Assembly (NCBI RefSeq): GCF_001548675.1
Contig: NZ_CP010834.1
Coordinates: forward strand, 1,709,501-1,773,500
From: Methanobrevibacter sp. YE315
Lineage (GTDB): Archaea; Methanobacteriota; Methanobacteria; Methanobacteriales; Methanobacteriaceae
Length of the DNA stretch: 64,000 nucleotides
Direction: 5' to 3'
The notes under the pieces were generated by a model that was not told the DNA's origin, did no database searches, and was given only the letters and a program-made list of their open reading frames with translations. Positions 8,589 through 18,604 of this stretch are shown here, piece after piece; position 1 is the stretch's first letter; every line of letters starts with the position of its first letter. The position numbers and the translations under genes were made by a program.

Positions 8589-9665
8589 TTATTTAATGAA
8601 ATTATTATTTAAATAAGTTCCTTCCATGTCAACCAAAATAACATTTAAATCCAAATCAAAGCGTTGCTTGCATCTTTCACGGATTGCTTGAGCAATACTG
8701 TTAGAAACTTCAGTTGAAACATTAAGTTCATACAAAATAGACATCATGTCATCAGTTGTCTTTGAATCAAATAATCTCTGGAGATTATCCCTATCAACAC
8801 CACACAATGCAGCATGAGCAACCATAATTTCGCGCCTTCCATCAGCTACAGCATGTTTTGTGTTAAATATTCCTCCAGCAACTTTAATCAGTTTGCCGAT
8901 ATGACCAAAGAAAGTGAATTTCCTGATTCCACGTTTTTCAGCTTCTTCAAACATGAACCCCACATAGTTTCCTGTTTGAATAATCTGTTCTTTTGAAATA
9001 TCTAATTTTTTTAAGGCCAATTTTTCTCCAATATTACCTGGAACAAATACCAAATCTTCAAATCCTGATGCAAGTGCCACATCAATTTGTGTAACAATCG
9101 AATTTTTATATGCTTCACTGGACATTGACCTTGCAATTCCGGTAGTTCCAAGAATGGATATTCCCCCGATTATTCCTAATTTAGGGTTCATGGTTTTTTT
9201 AGCAATTTCTTCACCTTCAGGAATTGAAATAACAACGCGGGCAACTTTCCCTTCAGGAATTTTATCCTCCAGATTTTTAACTATCATACGGCGAGGAACC
9301 GGATTGATTGCATAATCCCCAACCGGAATCTGAAGACCCGGTTTTGTTATTAAACCAACTCCCTTACCTCCGGTTATAATGATTTTGGACTCTTCATCAG
9401 TCTTATCCAACAATTCAACAGTGGAAACAATAGCCAAATCCACAGTAACGTCAGGATCATTATAAGGATTCTTATGAGCTATTGCATATGCTTTAGAAGA
9501 AGAAATCGCTTTGCATTCATCAATGATAATATCTAATGTCTTTTTTGGAGTTTCAACTTTAACACATGCAATATCCGGACTATCTAAAATTGCATCTAAA
9601 GCTGCAAGAGAACATGCGGTAGCTACAGTACCAGTTGTAACGCCAATATAATTATCATTAGTCAT
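8589..9665 (-). CDS. cbiD: Cobalt-precorrin-5B C1-methyltransferase
   Basis: CbiD methylates C1 in the anaerobic cobalamin pathway, which methanogens need for corrinoid methyltransferases. The 358-residue protein opens with the family signature GVTTGTVATACS and carries the GGKGVGLITKPGLQIPVG region and the later GHIGKLIKVAGGIFNTKHA region typical of CbiD. Full length. It is 18 bases upstream of the glycosyltransferase gene on the same strand. No other cobalamin gene is in the window. Confidence 0.94.
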   Translation of the reverse strand: MTNDNYIGVTTGTVATACSLAALDAILDSPDIACVKVETPKKTLDIIIDECKAISSSKAYAIAHKNPYNDPDVTVDLAIVSTVELLDKTDEESKIIITGGKGVGLITKPGLQIPVGDYAINPVPRRMIVKNLEDKIPEGKVARVVISIPEGEEIAKKTMNPKLGIIGGISILGTTGIARSMSSEAYKNSIVTQIDVALASGFEDLVFVPGNIGEKLALKKLDISKEQIIQTGNYVGFMFEEAEKRGIRKFTFFGHIGKLIKVAGGIFNTKHAVADGRREIMVAHAALCGVDRDNLQRLFDSKTTDDMMSILYELNVSTEVSNSIAQAIRERCKQRFDLDLNVILVDMEGTYLNNNFIK

Positions 9666-9697
9666 TTTAATTTAAAAATAATAAAAAAAGAGCGAAT

Positions 9698-9961
9698 CTA
9701 TAACATAGATTCTAATTTTTCAATCAATTCAAAATCACTAGGTGCGCCGACAAAAACCACATCGCCATCAATAACAATAGTAGGAACTGCCATGATTTGA
9801 TAGTCGATAGCTTTTTGATAATTTTCTTTGCTTTCATCGATTTTGAGCACTTCGACATCGATTGCATCGCCTAGTTTATCTTTTGCTTTTAGAGCAGCAT
9901 CGATAGCTGCAGGACAATGAGGACATGAATTAGTTGAAAATACTTCTACTTTAATTGCCAT
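9698..9961 (-). CDS. Small thioredoxin/glutaredoxin-like protein
   Basis: An 87-residue single-domain thiol-disulfide protein with a CPHC active site at residues 13-16 and the cis-proline loop in AVPTIVID. The size and motif match the small methanogen thioredoxins of the Methanocaldococcus Mj0307 type. It is cytoplasmic (no signal). It lies 32 bases upstream of cbiD on the same strand and divergent from the helicase gene. Confidence 0.9.
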   Translation of the reverse strand: MAIKVEVFSTNSCPHCPAAIDAALKAKDKLGDAIDVEVLKIDESKENYQKAIDYQIMAVPTIVIDGDVVFVGAPSDFELIEKLESML

Positions 9962-10083
9962 GATATATCTCCTTATAATATTTGTAACTATTTTATAATT
10001 TTGTCATATATAATTTTTACTTATGAAATAGGTTACAAATGCTCTCGGAAATATTTAATATGAATAAAAAAAATAAAAATTAA

Positions 10084-12159
10084 ATGATTGAAATGGAAAA
10101 TTTAGATGATGATATAAAAACAATAATTAATAGCGCTTATCCCTACATTAAAGAATTTAATCCGGCTCAAAAAGCAGTCATTGAATCTGGATATTTGGAT
10201 GATACTTCAAATTACATAATCTGCATCCCAACTGCAAGTGGAAAAACAGTTCTGGGAATTTTACCAGCTCTTAAAACAGTTTTAAATGGTGGAAAGGCTG
10301 TTTATGCAGCACCCCTCCTATCAATTCAAAATGAAAAAGTAAAAGAGTTCAAGGCATTTGAGGAACATGGGATTAATGTAGGAAAACATCCATCTAATTC
10401 CGATTTATCAGTGATGGTTTTTGAGTCTTTCGATGCCCTAACAAGGTTTTCATGGAATACCCTCAGGGATGTTGATACATTAATCATCGATGAATTTCAC
10501 ATGATCGGGGAATTTACAAGAGGTCCAACACTTGAAGCAGCAATAACAAGAGCCAAAATCATAAATCCCGGCATGAGAATTATTGCACTTTCAGCCACAT
10601 TAAGAAATATAGATGAGATTGAAGGTTGGCTTGAAGGAACCTGCGTTGAACACGATTACAGGCCAGTTCCACTGAATAAAGAAGTATTGGATGCAGAAAT
10701 GTTCAATACAAAGAATAAAAATGATGTGATTGTAAAAGTAATTGAAAAGGCCATTAAAGACAAATCCCAAGCATTGGCTTTCGTATCCACAAGAAGATTT
10801 ACAGAAAGTTTGGCCACATACGTCGCTAAAAAGATTAATAAAAAAATCAACAAGGAGCAAAGGGAAAGGTTCAAGGAAGTTGCAGACAAGCTCTTGGAAG
10901 TTCCAAAAAAGAAAGGATCCCTTCCAACAAGCACCTGTGTAAAATTGGCTGAAGCTGCTGAAAAAGGTGTAGCATTCCACCATGCAGGGCTTTTCAATGA
11001 ACAGAAAGAAATTATTGAAGATGAATTCAGAAAAGGGAATATTTTAATGATTACTGCAACACCTAGCTTAATGTATGGTGTTAATTTACCTTCAAAAACT
11101 GTCATTATTAGAGACCATACCCGCTGGACCAATAATGGACCGCAGCCAATCCCTGTTTTCGATTATGAACAGATGTCCGGTAGGGCAGGCAGACCCCAAT
11201 ACGATGATGTGGGATATTCCTATCTTATTGCAAAAACCATGGATGAAGCTTTCAACCTGCAGGATTATTATGTTGAAGGGGAAATTGAGAAGACAAATTC
11301 AAAATTGGTTGACAATAAGGATGCGATATACAGGCAGATTATAGCCCAGATTGCATCATCACTTTCCAAAAATCTTGATGACTTAACAGATTTCTTCGGA
11401 AGGACATTATACGGATATCAGATGAAGAATAACCCGTCAATGTCCATGTTTGCTGAAGATAGCTTAAGATATGAATTGGAAAGCGCATTGGAATTCCTGC
11501 TGCAAAACGGAATAATCAGAGCAACACCCGAAGGTCTTAAAACAACTGATTTCGGTAATTTGATAGCTAAATCCAATTATACTGTTGAAACAGCAGTTAA
11601 AATCAAAGAATATATTTCAAGCATTAATGAAATAAATGTTGAAGAGTTCATTTATGCTTTATCCGAGACACCTGATTTGCCATTGATAACATTTAAAGGA
11701 AGAAAATCAAAAGATCCTGTGCGAGATAAATTATCCGAATCAGGACTGTTTGCCGTAGACATTGGAAATCCTGAAGCGACCACAGTTTCATTGATTGAAT
11801 GGATTAATGAAAGAAGTGAATATGAAATTGAAAACAAGTATCACGTTTATTCAGCATCAACAAGAAGGTCTGCTTATGAAGCATCACGCCTTGTCAAATT
11901 CGCCAAAAATACATCAGAAGTATTGGGAAATTATTCAAACTTGCAGGACTTTGATTTCCTATCCGCAAGATTGTATTATGGTGTAAAAAAAGATATTATC
12001 CCACTGGTTGTTGGCGTTAAAAGACTCGGTAGAAAAAGAGCAAGAACTCTGGTAAATGTATTTGGAAATGATTTGAGTGGTGTTTCTGAAAGTGAATTGC
12101 AAAAAGTCGAGGGCATTGGACCTAAACTTGCCGAAAAAATTAGTCTATTTTATAAATAA
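10084..12159 (+). CDS. Ski2-type DNA/RNA helicase, Hel308-like
   Basis: Superfamily 2 ATP-dependent helicase of 691 residues. Walker A PTASGKT is at about 49-55, the DExH box is DEFH at 136-139, motif III is SATLR, and motif VI is QMSGRAGRPQYD. The last 40 residues form a helix-hairpin-helix (VEGIGPKLAEKI), as in archaeal Hel308, which acts at stalled replication forks. Hel308 is the best guess, but related Ski2 helicases exist. No ribosome site precedes the first ATG and a TATA-like AATATTTAATA lies about 30 bases upstream, so the mRNA may be nearly leaderless. A second in-frame ATG is at 10093. Confidence 0.88.
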   Translation: MIEMENLDDDIKTIINSAYPYIKEFNPAQKAVIESGYLDDTSNYIICIPTASGKTVLGILPALKTVLNGGKAVYAAPLLSIQNEKVKEFKAFEEHGINVGKHPSNSDLSVMVFESFDALTRFSWNTLRDVDTLIIDEFHMIGEFTRGPTLEAAITRAKIINPGMRIIALSATLRNIDEIEGWLEGTCVEHDYRPVPLNKEVLDAEMFNTKNKNDVIVKVIEKAIKDKSQALAFVSTRRFTESLATYVAKKINKKINKEQRERFKEVADKLLEVPKKKGSLPTSTCVKLAEAAEKGVAFHHAGLFNEQKEIIEDEFRKGNILMITATPSLMYGVNLPSKTVIIRDHTRWTNNGPQPIPVFDYEQMSGRAGRPQYDDVGYSYLIAKTMDEAFNLQDYYVEGEIEKTNSKLVDNKDAIYRQIIAQIASSLSKNLDDLTDFFGRTLYGYQMKNNPSMSMFAEDSLRYELESALEFLLQNGIIRATPEGLKTTDFGNLIAKSNYTVETAVKIKEYISSINEINVEEFIYALSETPDLPLITFKGRKSKDPVRDKLSESGLFAVDIGNPEATTVSLIEWINERSEYEIENKYHVYSASTRRSAYEASRLVKFAKNTSEVLGNYSNLQDFDFLSARLYYGVKKDIIPLVVGVKRLGRKRARTLVNVFGNDLSGVSESELQKVEGIGPKLAEKISLFYK

Positions 12160-12172
12160 TTAAAAGGTGGAA

Positions 12173-12478
12173 TTAACCTCCACCCTCTGCAACTTTAGAA
12201 TCTAATTCCAAGTCCTCTAAAGCTCTAGCTTTTTCTTTCATCGCTTCAATATCAACTTCACCATCGCTTTCTTTATCATAAAAAGTGGATTTTTTAATAT
12301 CCTTTTCATCAAGCAATTCGACTAATTTTGAGCGATACCATAAATTGGTTTTATCTAACATGACCCACTCTACACCGTCTTTAGTCCTTACATCGATTAC
12401 CTTTCCAATAGTTCCTGTTTCGACATAACGAACATGGGATTCGAGAGGAATTTCTATGTCTCTTGCATCTAAAACCAT
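12173..12478 (-). CDS. DUF2098-like archaeal protein
   Basis: A 101-residue protein of unknown function. The first 60 residues look like a small beta-barrel (SHVRYVETGTIGKVIDV, then GVEWVMLDKTNLWYRS), which I recall as the archaeal DUF2098 pattern. The C-terminal 40 residues are charged and probably helical. It is encoded next to a PRC-barrel protein, 17 bases downstream on the same strand, and the two may be co-expressed. It is convergent with the helicase gene. Family assignment is from memory. Confidence 0.65.
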   Translation of the reverse strand: MVLDARDIEIPLESHVRYVETGTIGKVIDVRTKDGVEWVMLDKTNLWYRSKLVELLDEKDIKKSTFYDKESDGEVDIEAMKEKARALEDLELDSKVAEGGG

Positions 12479-12494
12479 TTTAAAACCTATTTAA

Positions 12495-12761
12495 TTATTC
12501 TTCTTCTTCGATTTCAACTTCAACAGTTTCTGCTTCAGCTTCTTTTGGAATTTCTTTGTTTAAAATAACATATGCTCCGATAGTAGCAACATCTTCAAAA
12601 TCTATTTCTAATTCGTCTTTAGAAAATATATTTTTTTGTAAAGTTAATGATATTTTACCAATTTTACCGGTTTCTGGATCAAAATCCAAATTATCAACTT
12701 TACCTACTTCATATGCATTTTTATCTAAAACAGTAGAACCTAAAAATTCTCTAATTTGCAT
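12495..12761 (-). CDS. PRC-barrel domain protein
   Basis: An 88-residue acidic protein. Residues 1-70 show the PRC-barrel pattern REFLGSTVLDKNAYEVGKVDNLDFDPETGKI, a small beta-barrel found in RimM, photosynthetic reaction centre H subunit and many free-standing archaeal proteins. The tail is a run of glutamates. Function unknown. It starts the small two-gene unit with the DUF2098-like gene. Confidence 0.8.
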   Translation of the reverse strand: MQIREFLGSTVLDKNAYEVGKVDNLDFDPETGKIGKISLTLQKNIFSKDELEIDFEDVATIGAYVILNKEIPKEAEAETVEVEIEEEE

Positions 12762-12862
12762 AATTTCACCTTTAATAAGTTATGTAATTATATATAAATA
12801 ATTAAGTATTTAAATAAAACGAATGATAAAAGATTAACTATTAATTATCAATGGTGAAACTA

Positions 12863-14527
12863 ATGGAAAAAGCATGTCGAATAATTATAGATAACATCAT
12901 AAATGGAAAGATATCTACTCGACGTGACCTTGAAGTTGAAAAAAGGCAGCTTTGCCGTGACTTAAAATTATCCAAATTTATGAGCAATGCAGATATTTTG
13001 GAATATGCGAAACCTGAAGAAAAGGAGATTGTTTCTGGAATTCTAAAGAAAAAGCCTACAAGAACAATGTCCGGCGTTGCGATTGTTGCAGTTATGTGCC
13101 ATCCACATAAATGCCCTCATGGAAGATGCTTTTATTGTCCTGAAAGTGATATTGCACCTCCTAGCTACACTGGTGAAGAGCCAGCAGCGCTTAGAGGTAG
13201 AATGTACGAATTTCACCCATATATACAATGTTTCAATAGGTTAAAGCAATTGAAAAAGATTGGCCATCCAATAGACAAAGTCGAATTGATTATAATGGGC
13301 GGAACATTTCCTTCAAGGGATTTATGTTATCAAGAATGGTTTGTATCACAATGCCTAAAAGCAATGACAGATTTCGGCTTAATACTTGAAAACAAACCAA
13401 CAAACTATGAATATAACCTAGATTATGATGAAATAAGGTCATTTGAAAAGGGAATTTTGAAAACATATCCTCCAAGCGATTATGTATTAATCGATGATGT
13501 TCAAACCGCAAATGAAAACTCAAAAGTCAGATGTGTTGGAATGACTTTTGAAACACGCCCTGACTACTGTAAAAAAGACCATATCAATAGAATGCTTAAT
13601 TTTGGAGTCACAAGAGTTGAACTTGGAGTTCAAACATTATCTGATGAACTGTACACTAAAATCAAAAGAGGACATACTCTTGCAGATGTAATTGAAGCAA
13701 ACCAACTTTTGAGAGATTCTGCAATTAAAGTTGCAATGCATATGATGCCGGGTTTGTTTTCTGATGAAAAGCAGGATTTGAAAATGTTCAAACAGCTATT
13801 CAGCGATGATAACTATAAACCGGACATGCTTAAAATATACCCTTGCCTCGTTACAAAGGGAAGTGAATTATATGATCTTTGGCTTGATGGCAAATATGCT
13901 CCATATACCGATGAAGAGGCTGTGGATTTGATTGTTAAAATCAAGAAGATACTCCCAAAATGGGTCAGAACTATGAGAATCCAAAGAGACATACCATCAA
14001 CCTTAATAGAAGCTGGCGTCAAAAAATCAAACTTGGGAGAACTTGTTTACAACAGGTTAGATGAAGAAAAAATCAGCTGCCAATGCATACGCTGCCGTGA
14101 AATCGGCCACAAAAAAACAACCCAGGACTATGATTTGGATGACTTCCAACTATTCAGGGAAACATATGTTGCCTGTGAAGGTGTGGAGAATTTCTTATCT
14201 ATTGAAGATTATAACGAAGAAAGCATTGCGGGATTTTTAAGGCTGAGATTCCCTTCAAAAAATCACTTTAGAGAAGAAATCAGTGACAAAACCGCACTTG
14301 TAAGGGAATTGCATGTTTATGGAAACATGATTAAAATTGGAGATAAAAATCCTAAAATCGGCCAACATACAGGATTTGGAGAAAGGCTCCTTAAAGAAGC
14401 TGAAAACCTAGCTATTGATAATGGTAAAGAAGAAATTGCCATAATAAGTGGAATCGGTTCTAGAAACTATTATCGCAAATTCGGTTATGAGAAGGTAGGA
14501 CCATATATGAAAAAAGAGATAATATAA
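12863..14527 (+). CDS. elp3: tRNA carboxymethyluridine synthase Elp3
   Basis: Radical SAM/acetyltransferase enzyme that modifies C5 of wobble uridine-34 in tRNA; archaeal Elp3 works without the other Elongator subunits. The 554-residue protein has the cluster cysteines CPHGRCFYC (about residues 84, 89, 92), the GGTFPSRD and TRPDYC motifs of the radical SAM domain, and a C-terminal GNAT domain (from about residue 440, with [11 protein letters not shown] as the acetyl-CoA loop). Zinc-type cysteines (CQCIRC) lie between. I start at ATG 12863; the ATG 12 bases earlier overlaps the ribosome site GGTGA. Confidence 0.95.
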   Translation: MEKACRIIIDNIINGKISTRRDLEVEKRQLCRDLKLSKFMSNADILEYAKPEEKEIVSGILKKKPTRTMSGVAIVAVMCHPHKCPHGRCFYCPESDIAPPSYTGEEPAALRGRMYEFHPYIQCFNRLKQLKKIGHPIDKVELIIMGGTFPSRDLCYQEWFVSQCLKAMTDFGLILENKPTNYEYNLDYDEIRSFEKGILKTYPPSDYVLIDDVQTANENSKVRCVGMTFETRPDYCKKDHINRMLNFGVTRVELGVQTLSDELYTKIKRGHTLADVIEANQLLRDSAIKVAMHMMPGLFSDEKQDLKMFKQLFSDDNYKPDMLKIYPCLVTKGSELYDLWLDGKYAPYTDEEAVDLIVKIKKILPKWVRTMRIQRDIPSTLIEAGVKKSNLGELVYNRLDEEKISCQCIRCREIGHKKTTQDYDLDDFQLFRETYVACEGVENFLSIEDYNEESIAGFLRLRFPSKNHFREEISDKTALVRELHVYGNMIKIGDKNPKIGQHTGFGERLLKEAENLAIDNGKEEIAIISGIGSRNYYRKFGYEKVGPYMKKEII

Positions 14528-14582
14528 AAATATTTAAATATAATGTTCGTATAAATACTAACTAATTAAGAGAGTGGTTACT

Positions 14583-15311
14583 ATGTACAATATAAAAAAT
14601 TCAAAAGAATTGGCAAAACTCATCAACTATACTAATTTAAACAACATCATCACTGAAAATGAAATGAGAGAATTCCTTGAAAAAGCAATGGAATTGAACT
14701 TCAATTCAGTGGTTGTTTCACCAACATACGTTAAATTAGCAAAAGAAACTTTAAAAGACACCAACATTAAAGTTGGAAGTGTCATTGGATTCCCATTAGG
14801 TTTCGAGGACACAAACAGCAAAGTAGATGAAGCTAAAGAACTGCTTGAAAAAGGTGCTGACGAATTTGAAGTAGTCATTAATTTAAGCTATTTGAAAGAT
14901 GAAAAATACAGCTTGCTTGAAGATGAAATCAGAAAGATTAAAGAAGCAATCGGCGATAAAATCCTGAAAGTCATCATAGAAACAAAAGCATTAGAAGACT
15001 ATGAAAAAGCAAACGCCGCTAAAGTGGCAGAAAATGGAGGGGCAGATTACGTTAAAACTGCTTCCGGATTCGTATCACCAAACCACCTTTTCGAAAATGT
15101 TAACGATATCAACATAATCCAGAAACATGCACCGAAAATCAAAATAGAAGTTTATGGCGGCATAAACAATTATAAATACGCAAATGAAATATTAACTGCT
15201 GGTGCAGACATTATAGGAAGTAACGAAGGTTACGAAATTGTCAAAAGGTATAAAGAGTTGAGGGAAAATACACAAGTAACACCAAAACCTATTACACTAA
15301 CTAAAAAATAG
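14583..15311 (+). CDS. deoC: Deoxyribose-phosphate aldolase
   Basis: Cleaves 2-deoxyribose 5-phosphate to glyceraldehyde 3-phosphate and acetaldehyde. The 242-residue TIM barrel has the family motifs GFPLG, KVIIET with the proton-relay lysine, and YVKTASGF with the Schiff-base lysine. I use ATG 14583; a GTG nine bases upstream falls in the region expected for the ribosome site. A TATA-like TTTAAATATA about 45 bases upstream supports its own promoter. It is convergent with the tRNA genes. Confidence 0.92.
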   Translation: MYNIKNSKELAKLINYTNLNNIITENEMREFLEKAMELNFNSVVVSPTYVKLAKETLKDTNIKVGSVIGFPLGFEDTNSKVDEAKELLEKGADEFEVVINLSYLKDEKYSLLEDEIRKIKEAIGDKILKVIIETKALEDYEKANAAKVAENGGADYVKTASGFVSPNHLFENVNDINIIQKHAPKIKIEVYGGINNYKYANEILTAGADIIGSNEGYEIVKRYKELRENTQVTPKPITLTKK

Positions 15312-15401
15312 ATAAAAACTCCATCACCATTAAAAACACGTCTGAATATAATTAAAAACTCTAATTTTAAAAAAATCATGGAAAAATAGTTAGAAAATAA
15401 A

Positions 15402-15474
15402 TGCCATGGGCCGGACTTGAACCAGCGACATCTAGATCTTCAGTCTAGCGTTCTCCCATCTGAACTACCATGGC
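15402..15474 (-). tRNA. tRNA-Phe (GAA)
   Basis: The minus strand folds into a full cloverleaf: acceptor stem GCCATGG/CCATGGC with discriminator A, D stem GTTC/GAAC, anticodon stem CTAGA/TCTAG around the loop CTGAAGA (anticodon GAA), and T arm GCTGG-TTCAAGT-CCGGC. CCA is not encoded. It follows tRNA-Val after three bases and is probably processed from the same transcript. Confidence 0.95.
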
Positions 15475-15477
15475 ATA

Positions 15478-15549
15478 TGGACCGAACGAGATTCGAACTC
15501 GTGATCTCCTCCACGTCAAAGAGGAATCATACCCCTAGACCACCGGTCC
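15478..15549 (-). tRNA. tRNA-Val (GAC)
   Basis: Minus-strand cloverleaf with acceptor GGACCGG/TCGGTCC (one G-U pair), discriminator A, anticodon stem CCTCT/GGAGG around the loop TTGACGT (anticodon GAC), and T arm ACGAG-TTCGAAT-CTCGT. CCA is not encoded. First gene of a two-tRNA unit. Confidence 0.94.
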
Positions 15550-15578
15550 TATACAACATACTATAATTAGGTAAAAGT

Positions 15579-15590
15579 AATATATAAATT
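15579..15590 (-). promoter_or_regulatory. TATA box of the tRNA-Val/tRNA-Phe unit
   Basis: On the minus strand an AATTTATATATTACT stretch lies about 30-40 bases before the first base of tRNA-Val, the spacing expected of an archaeal box A. Confidence 0.6.
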
Positions 15591-15707
15591 TTTCTTAGTT
15601 GAACAGAACAAGTTGGGTAATTTTAAAAATAAAAAAAATTGACCAAGAAAATGGCCAATAGATTTTTATTATTTAAGCTTTTTTTAGAAAATAACTAATT
15701 AGAAAAT

Positions 15708-15908
15708 CTATTTGATTGCTAATTTGATATCTTCAGCTTTTACAGTTTTTCTACCAGCGTGGCGTGCGAAATTAACAGCTTTTTGTGCGATTTCGTCACC
15801 TTTTTCTTCTAATGCTTCAGCTAATGCAATTTTTGCATCGTCACTAATTCTTTGTGCGCCAGCATTTTTTAAGATACGACCGACTGGTGCGATTGGTAAT
15901 TCACTCAT
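15708..15908 (-). CDS. Archaeal histone
   Basis: DNA-wrapping protein of the HMf family. The 66-residue single histone fold begins [20 protein letters not shown] and contains the [10 protein letters not shown] and [17 protein letters not shown] elements of the family, so it is complete and tail-less. The ribosome site GGAGGTG is perfect and seven bases before the ATG, consistent with high expression. Single gene with its own promoter. Confidence 0.97.
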   Translation of the reverse strand: MSELPIAPVGRILKNAGAQRISDDAKIALAEALEEKGDEIAQKAVNFARHAGRKTVKAEDIKLAIK

Positions 15909-15940
15909 TATTACACCTCCAATTAAAAGATAGTATGCAA

Positions 15941-15952
15941 TAGTATATAAAG
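15941..15952 (-). promoter_or_regulatory. TATA box of the histone gene
   Basis: On the minus strand CCTTTATATACTA lies about 35-45 bases before the histone ATG, a near-perfect archaeal box A. It is followed by a short leader with a strong ribosome site. Confidence 0.6.
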
Positions 15953-16107
15953 GTATCGGTAAAAATGCTTATTAATCGCTTATATTATTACTTATCACCT
16001 GTTAGAATATGCTTTCGAAATTTGGAAAAAAATATCAGAATTATTAAACTTTAAAGGATAAAAATTAACAATGAAATAAAAATAAGAATATAGATAAAAA
16101 TAAAAAT

Positions 16108-17388
16108 TTATTCTTCATATAATTCACTTTTAAGATAAGTGGCGGTTGCTTCAGTTATTTTAACTTTAACAAAAGTACCTAACTCAACATCACCAATAAT
16201 TACAGGAATATATGAATCAGTTTTAGCAATAAATCCACCTTTAGAACCTTTTTCAACAACCAGCACATTTTGGACGGAACCAATCAATTCTCTGTTTTCA
16301 TCTTCAGTTATTTTTGATTTAATTTCAGATAAAAATTTTGATCTTTTTTTCATAACTTCATGCGGAATTTCCTTAAGTGAAGATGAGATTGCCCCTTTAC
16401 GATGTTGATACTTTGATAAATGAATTAAACTAGGTTTTATCTCTTCAAGCAATTTAACAGTTAAATCAAAATCATCATCACTTTCTGTTGGATAACCAAC
16501 AATAATGTCTACAGCCAAGGCGATGCCTGGAATTTCATTTTTGAACTTTGATACAATATCACGATACTGGTCTATTGTATGGCCCCTCCTCATGTCAGCC
16601 AAAACTTTATCGCTTCCACTTTGAACAGGTAAATGTATGAAATTATATACCTTCGGATGTTTCATAGCATCGATTATATCATCAACATCATTTAAAATGT
16701 TTTTAGGATGCATCATTCCAACACGAACACGGAAATCTCCATCTAAATTGGCCACTTCTTTGATTAAATCTGATAGTTTTTCACCACTGTCCCGACCAAA
16801 TGCCGCAGTATCCTGTGCAGTGAGCTGAATTTCACAAGCCCCATTTTCAATTGCCTTTTTTGCTTCTTCCTTAATATCGGCTATAGGGTAACTATTCAAT
16901 GGTCCGCGAGCAAAACGAGTACAGCAAAAAGTACATGCACCAAAACAACCTTCACAAATCTGAATAATATGAATAAGACTATCGTCAGTTAATTTAGGAA
17001 CACCCACTTTGGATTCCTTTGAAAATCCGCATTCACGAATAACTTCACCACAATAAGTTGCATTAACTATTTCTGCAGCCTTATTTAATTGATGAGGCCC
17101 TATCCATGAACAGTTAGGTCCAATCATATCCAATTTTTCAGGATCAATTTCAACCATACATCCTCCAATAATGATTTTTTTATTTGGAAAATCCTCTTGG
17201 AGCTTCTGGATTCTATAAGTGACCTTATTTTCAGTAGGCAATTTAACATAACATGTATTCACTATAATAACATCTGCTTCCTCAACAGAATCAACAATGT
17301 CAATGTCTCCTTCCTGCAAAATACCCGCTATGATTTGTCCATCAGCCTTATTGAATGTACAGCCATATGACTCAATAAATACTTTCAT
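16108..17388 (-). CDS. tRNA t6A37 methylthiotransferase, archaeal MtaB type
   Basis: Radical SAM enzyme that adds a methylthio group to t6A37 of tRNA (CDKAL1/e-MtaB family). The 426-residue protein has the UPF0004 domain with three cysteines (about 10, 46, 77) for the auxiliary cluster, the radical SAM motif CFGACTFC (about 148, 152, 155), and a C-terminal TRAM domain from about residue 365. I start at the ATG before KVFIESYGCTFN, with ribosome site GTGA six bases upstream; the longer reading frame would run into the preceding gene's end. Transcribed in a tight group with the zinc-finger gene and hacB. Confidence 0.92.
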   Translation of the reverse strand: MKVFIESYGCTFNKADGQIIAGILQEGDIDIVDSVEEADVIIVNTCYVKLPTENKVTYRIQKLQEDFPNKKIIIGGCMVEIDPEKLDMIGPNCSWIGPHQLNKAAEIVNATYCGEVIRECGFSKESKVGVPKLTDDSLIHIIQICEGCFGACTFCCTRFARGPLNSYPIADIKEEAKKAIENGACEIQLTAQDTAAFGRDSGEKLSDLIKEVANLDGDFRVRVGMMHPKNILNDVDDIIDAMKHPKVYNFIHLPVQSGSDKVLADMRRGHTIDQYRDIVSKFKNEIPGIALAVDIIVGYPTESDDDFDLTVKLLEEIKPSLIHLSKYQHRKGAISSSLKEIPHEVMKKRSKFLSEIKSKITEDENRELIGSVQNVLVVEKGSKGGFIAKTDSYIPVIIGDVELGTFVKVKITEATATYLKSELYEE

Positions 17389-17398
17389 TAATTTCACT

Positions 17399-18019
17399 CT
17401 ATGATGTTTTTTTAACAATATCCTTGGTTAAATCATAGTCATAATTGTTGAATTTAACCGGTTTGGAATAAACTCTTCTGATGACTGATGCTTTTGCAAA
17501 ACCGGAAGTTAATTTTCTTTCCTGTGTTTTGATAACATGCACTTTCACAATATGCTTATCAATTTTAACAATATCCCCCGGAGCGATTTCGAAGTCCCTT
17601 TCCAAATCAAGTTTATATGAATCCACTTCACCATGCAAATCAACAGAAAAACCTATGCGTGCAGGAATTTCAACTGAAGTAGACCATATGGTATTTATAT
17701 CTTCAATTTTGGCTTTTTTAACTCTTTTATCGCCAACTTCAATACCAGTTACTTCGACTTGCCCCAAATCAGAAAGCAAAATATCTCCACATTCCAATTC
17801 ATCACTAGGTGATAAATTAATAGTTGTCTTATGAGATTTATCCTGCTCTGAAATAATTAACCTATAAGGTTTAGGCTTTTTTAAAGAGATAATGTCTTTA
17901 AAAACATGACCGCAGTCTTCACATTTCAATAAATATTCCTCAATTAATTTTTTCTTAGAGGATTTCTGTTTCGAATTTAAAATTTCAATATCATCAGAAC
18001 CACAAATTGGACATTCCAT
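17399..18019 (-). CDS. HVO_0476-family zinc finger protein
   Basis: A 206-residue archaeal protein of unknown function. The N-terminus carries two zinc-type CxxC pairs (CPICGSD near residue 3 and CEDCGHVF near residue 33), and the rest is a beta-rich domain with repeated VEVTGIEVGD and VKVHVIKTQERK segments. This layout fits the HVO_0476 family. It sits 13 bases after hacB and 10 bases before the methylthiotransferase gene, so the three are likely co-transcribed. Conserved gene order with a tRNA enzyme suggests, weakly, an RNA-related role. Confidence 0.75.
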   Translation of the reverse strand: MECPICGSDDIEILNSKQKSSKKKLIEEYLLKCEDCGHVFKDIISLKKPKPYRLIISEQDKSHKTTINLSPSDELECGDILLSDLGQVEVTGIEVGDKRVKKAKIEDINTIWSTSVEIPARIGFSVDLHGEVDSYKLDLERDFEIAPGDIVKIDKHIVKVHVIKTQERKLTSGFAKASVIRRVYSKPVKFNNYDYDLTKDIVKKTS

Positions 18020-18031
18020 TTTCGTGCCTCC

Positions 18032-18514
18032 CTAATCATCTTTTAAATAATGGTTTACTAATCCGCCATCTTCCAAAATGCTTAACATGAACTCCTTAAA
18101 TGGTTCGAAAGTTTTAGTTTCACCAGTAGTTTCATTAATTAAAGTTCCTTGGGATAAATCAATGCTTATAATATCTCCATCTTTAGCTTCAATATCACTT
18201 ACGATAACCGGCAAACCAATATTAATCGCATTTCTATAAAAAATTCTTGCAAACGATTTGGCGACAATTGCACTGACCCCTGCTGTTTTGATAGCTACTG
18301 GAGCCTGTTCTCTTGATGAACCGCAGCCGAAGTTTTCATCAGCAACGATAATATCTCCCTTTTGAACGTTTTCCGTGAAATCCGGACGTTCGCCTTCCAG
18401 TACATGATCAGCCAAATCTTGAGGATTAAATGTCCTCAAATATCTTCCGGGAATAATAACATCAGTATCGATATTTTCCCCAAAAGTCCATGTTTTTCCT
18501 TTAATAATATCCAT
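18032..18514 (-). CDS. hacB: Homoaconitase small subunit (HacB-like)
   Basis: Swivel-domain subunit of an aconitase-family hydro-lyase, 160 residues. It has the [13 protein letters not shown] loop and the [10 protein letters not shown] motif. In methanogens a YLRT loop marks homoaconitase (2-oxosuberate synthesis for coenzyme B), while YLVY marks isopropylmalate isomerase (LeuD), so I favour HacB. The start is the ATG before [11 protein letters not shown], with GTGA upstream; the longer frame adds 20 residues unlike the family. The large subunit is not in the window. Confidence 0.78.
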   Translation of the reverse strand: MDIIKGKTWTFGENIDTDVIIPGRYLRTFNPQDLADHVLEGERPDFTENVQKGDIIVADENFGCGSSREQAPVAIKTAGVSAIVAKSFARIFYRNAINIGLPVIVSDIEAKDGDIISIDLSQGTLINETTGETKTFEPFKEFMLSILEDGGLVNHYLKDD

Positions 18515-18604
18515 TATTATCACTGTAAAATTGATTTTTAAAAAAACGAGTATTTGGGATAAACCCAAATACAAAATTAAGTTAAGGTGATTTTTATAAA
18601 TAAT

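Noticed and set aside
10600-11132. Minus-strand frames inside the helicase gene
   Set aside because: They are shadows of the helicase coding sequence, which has all motifs intact.
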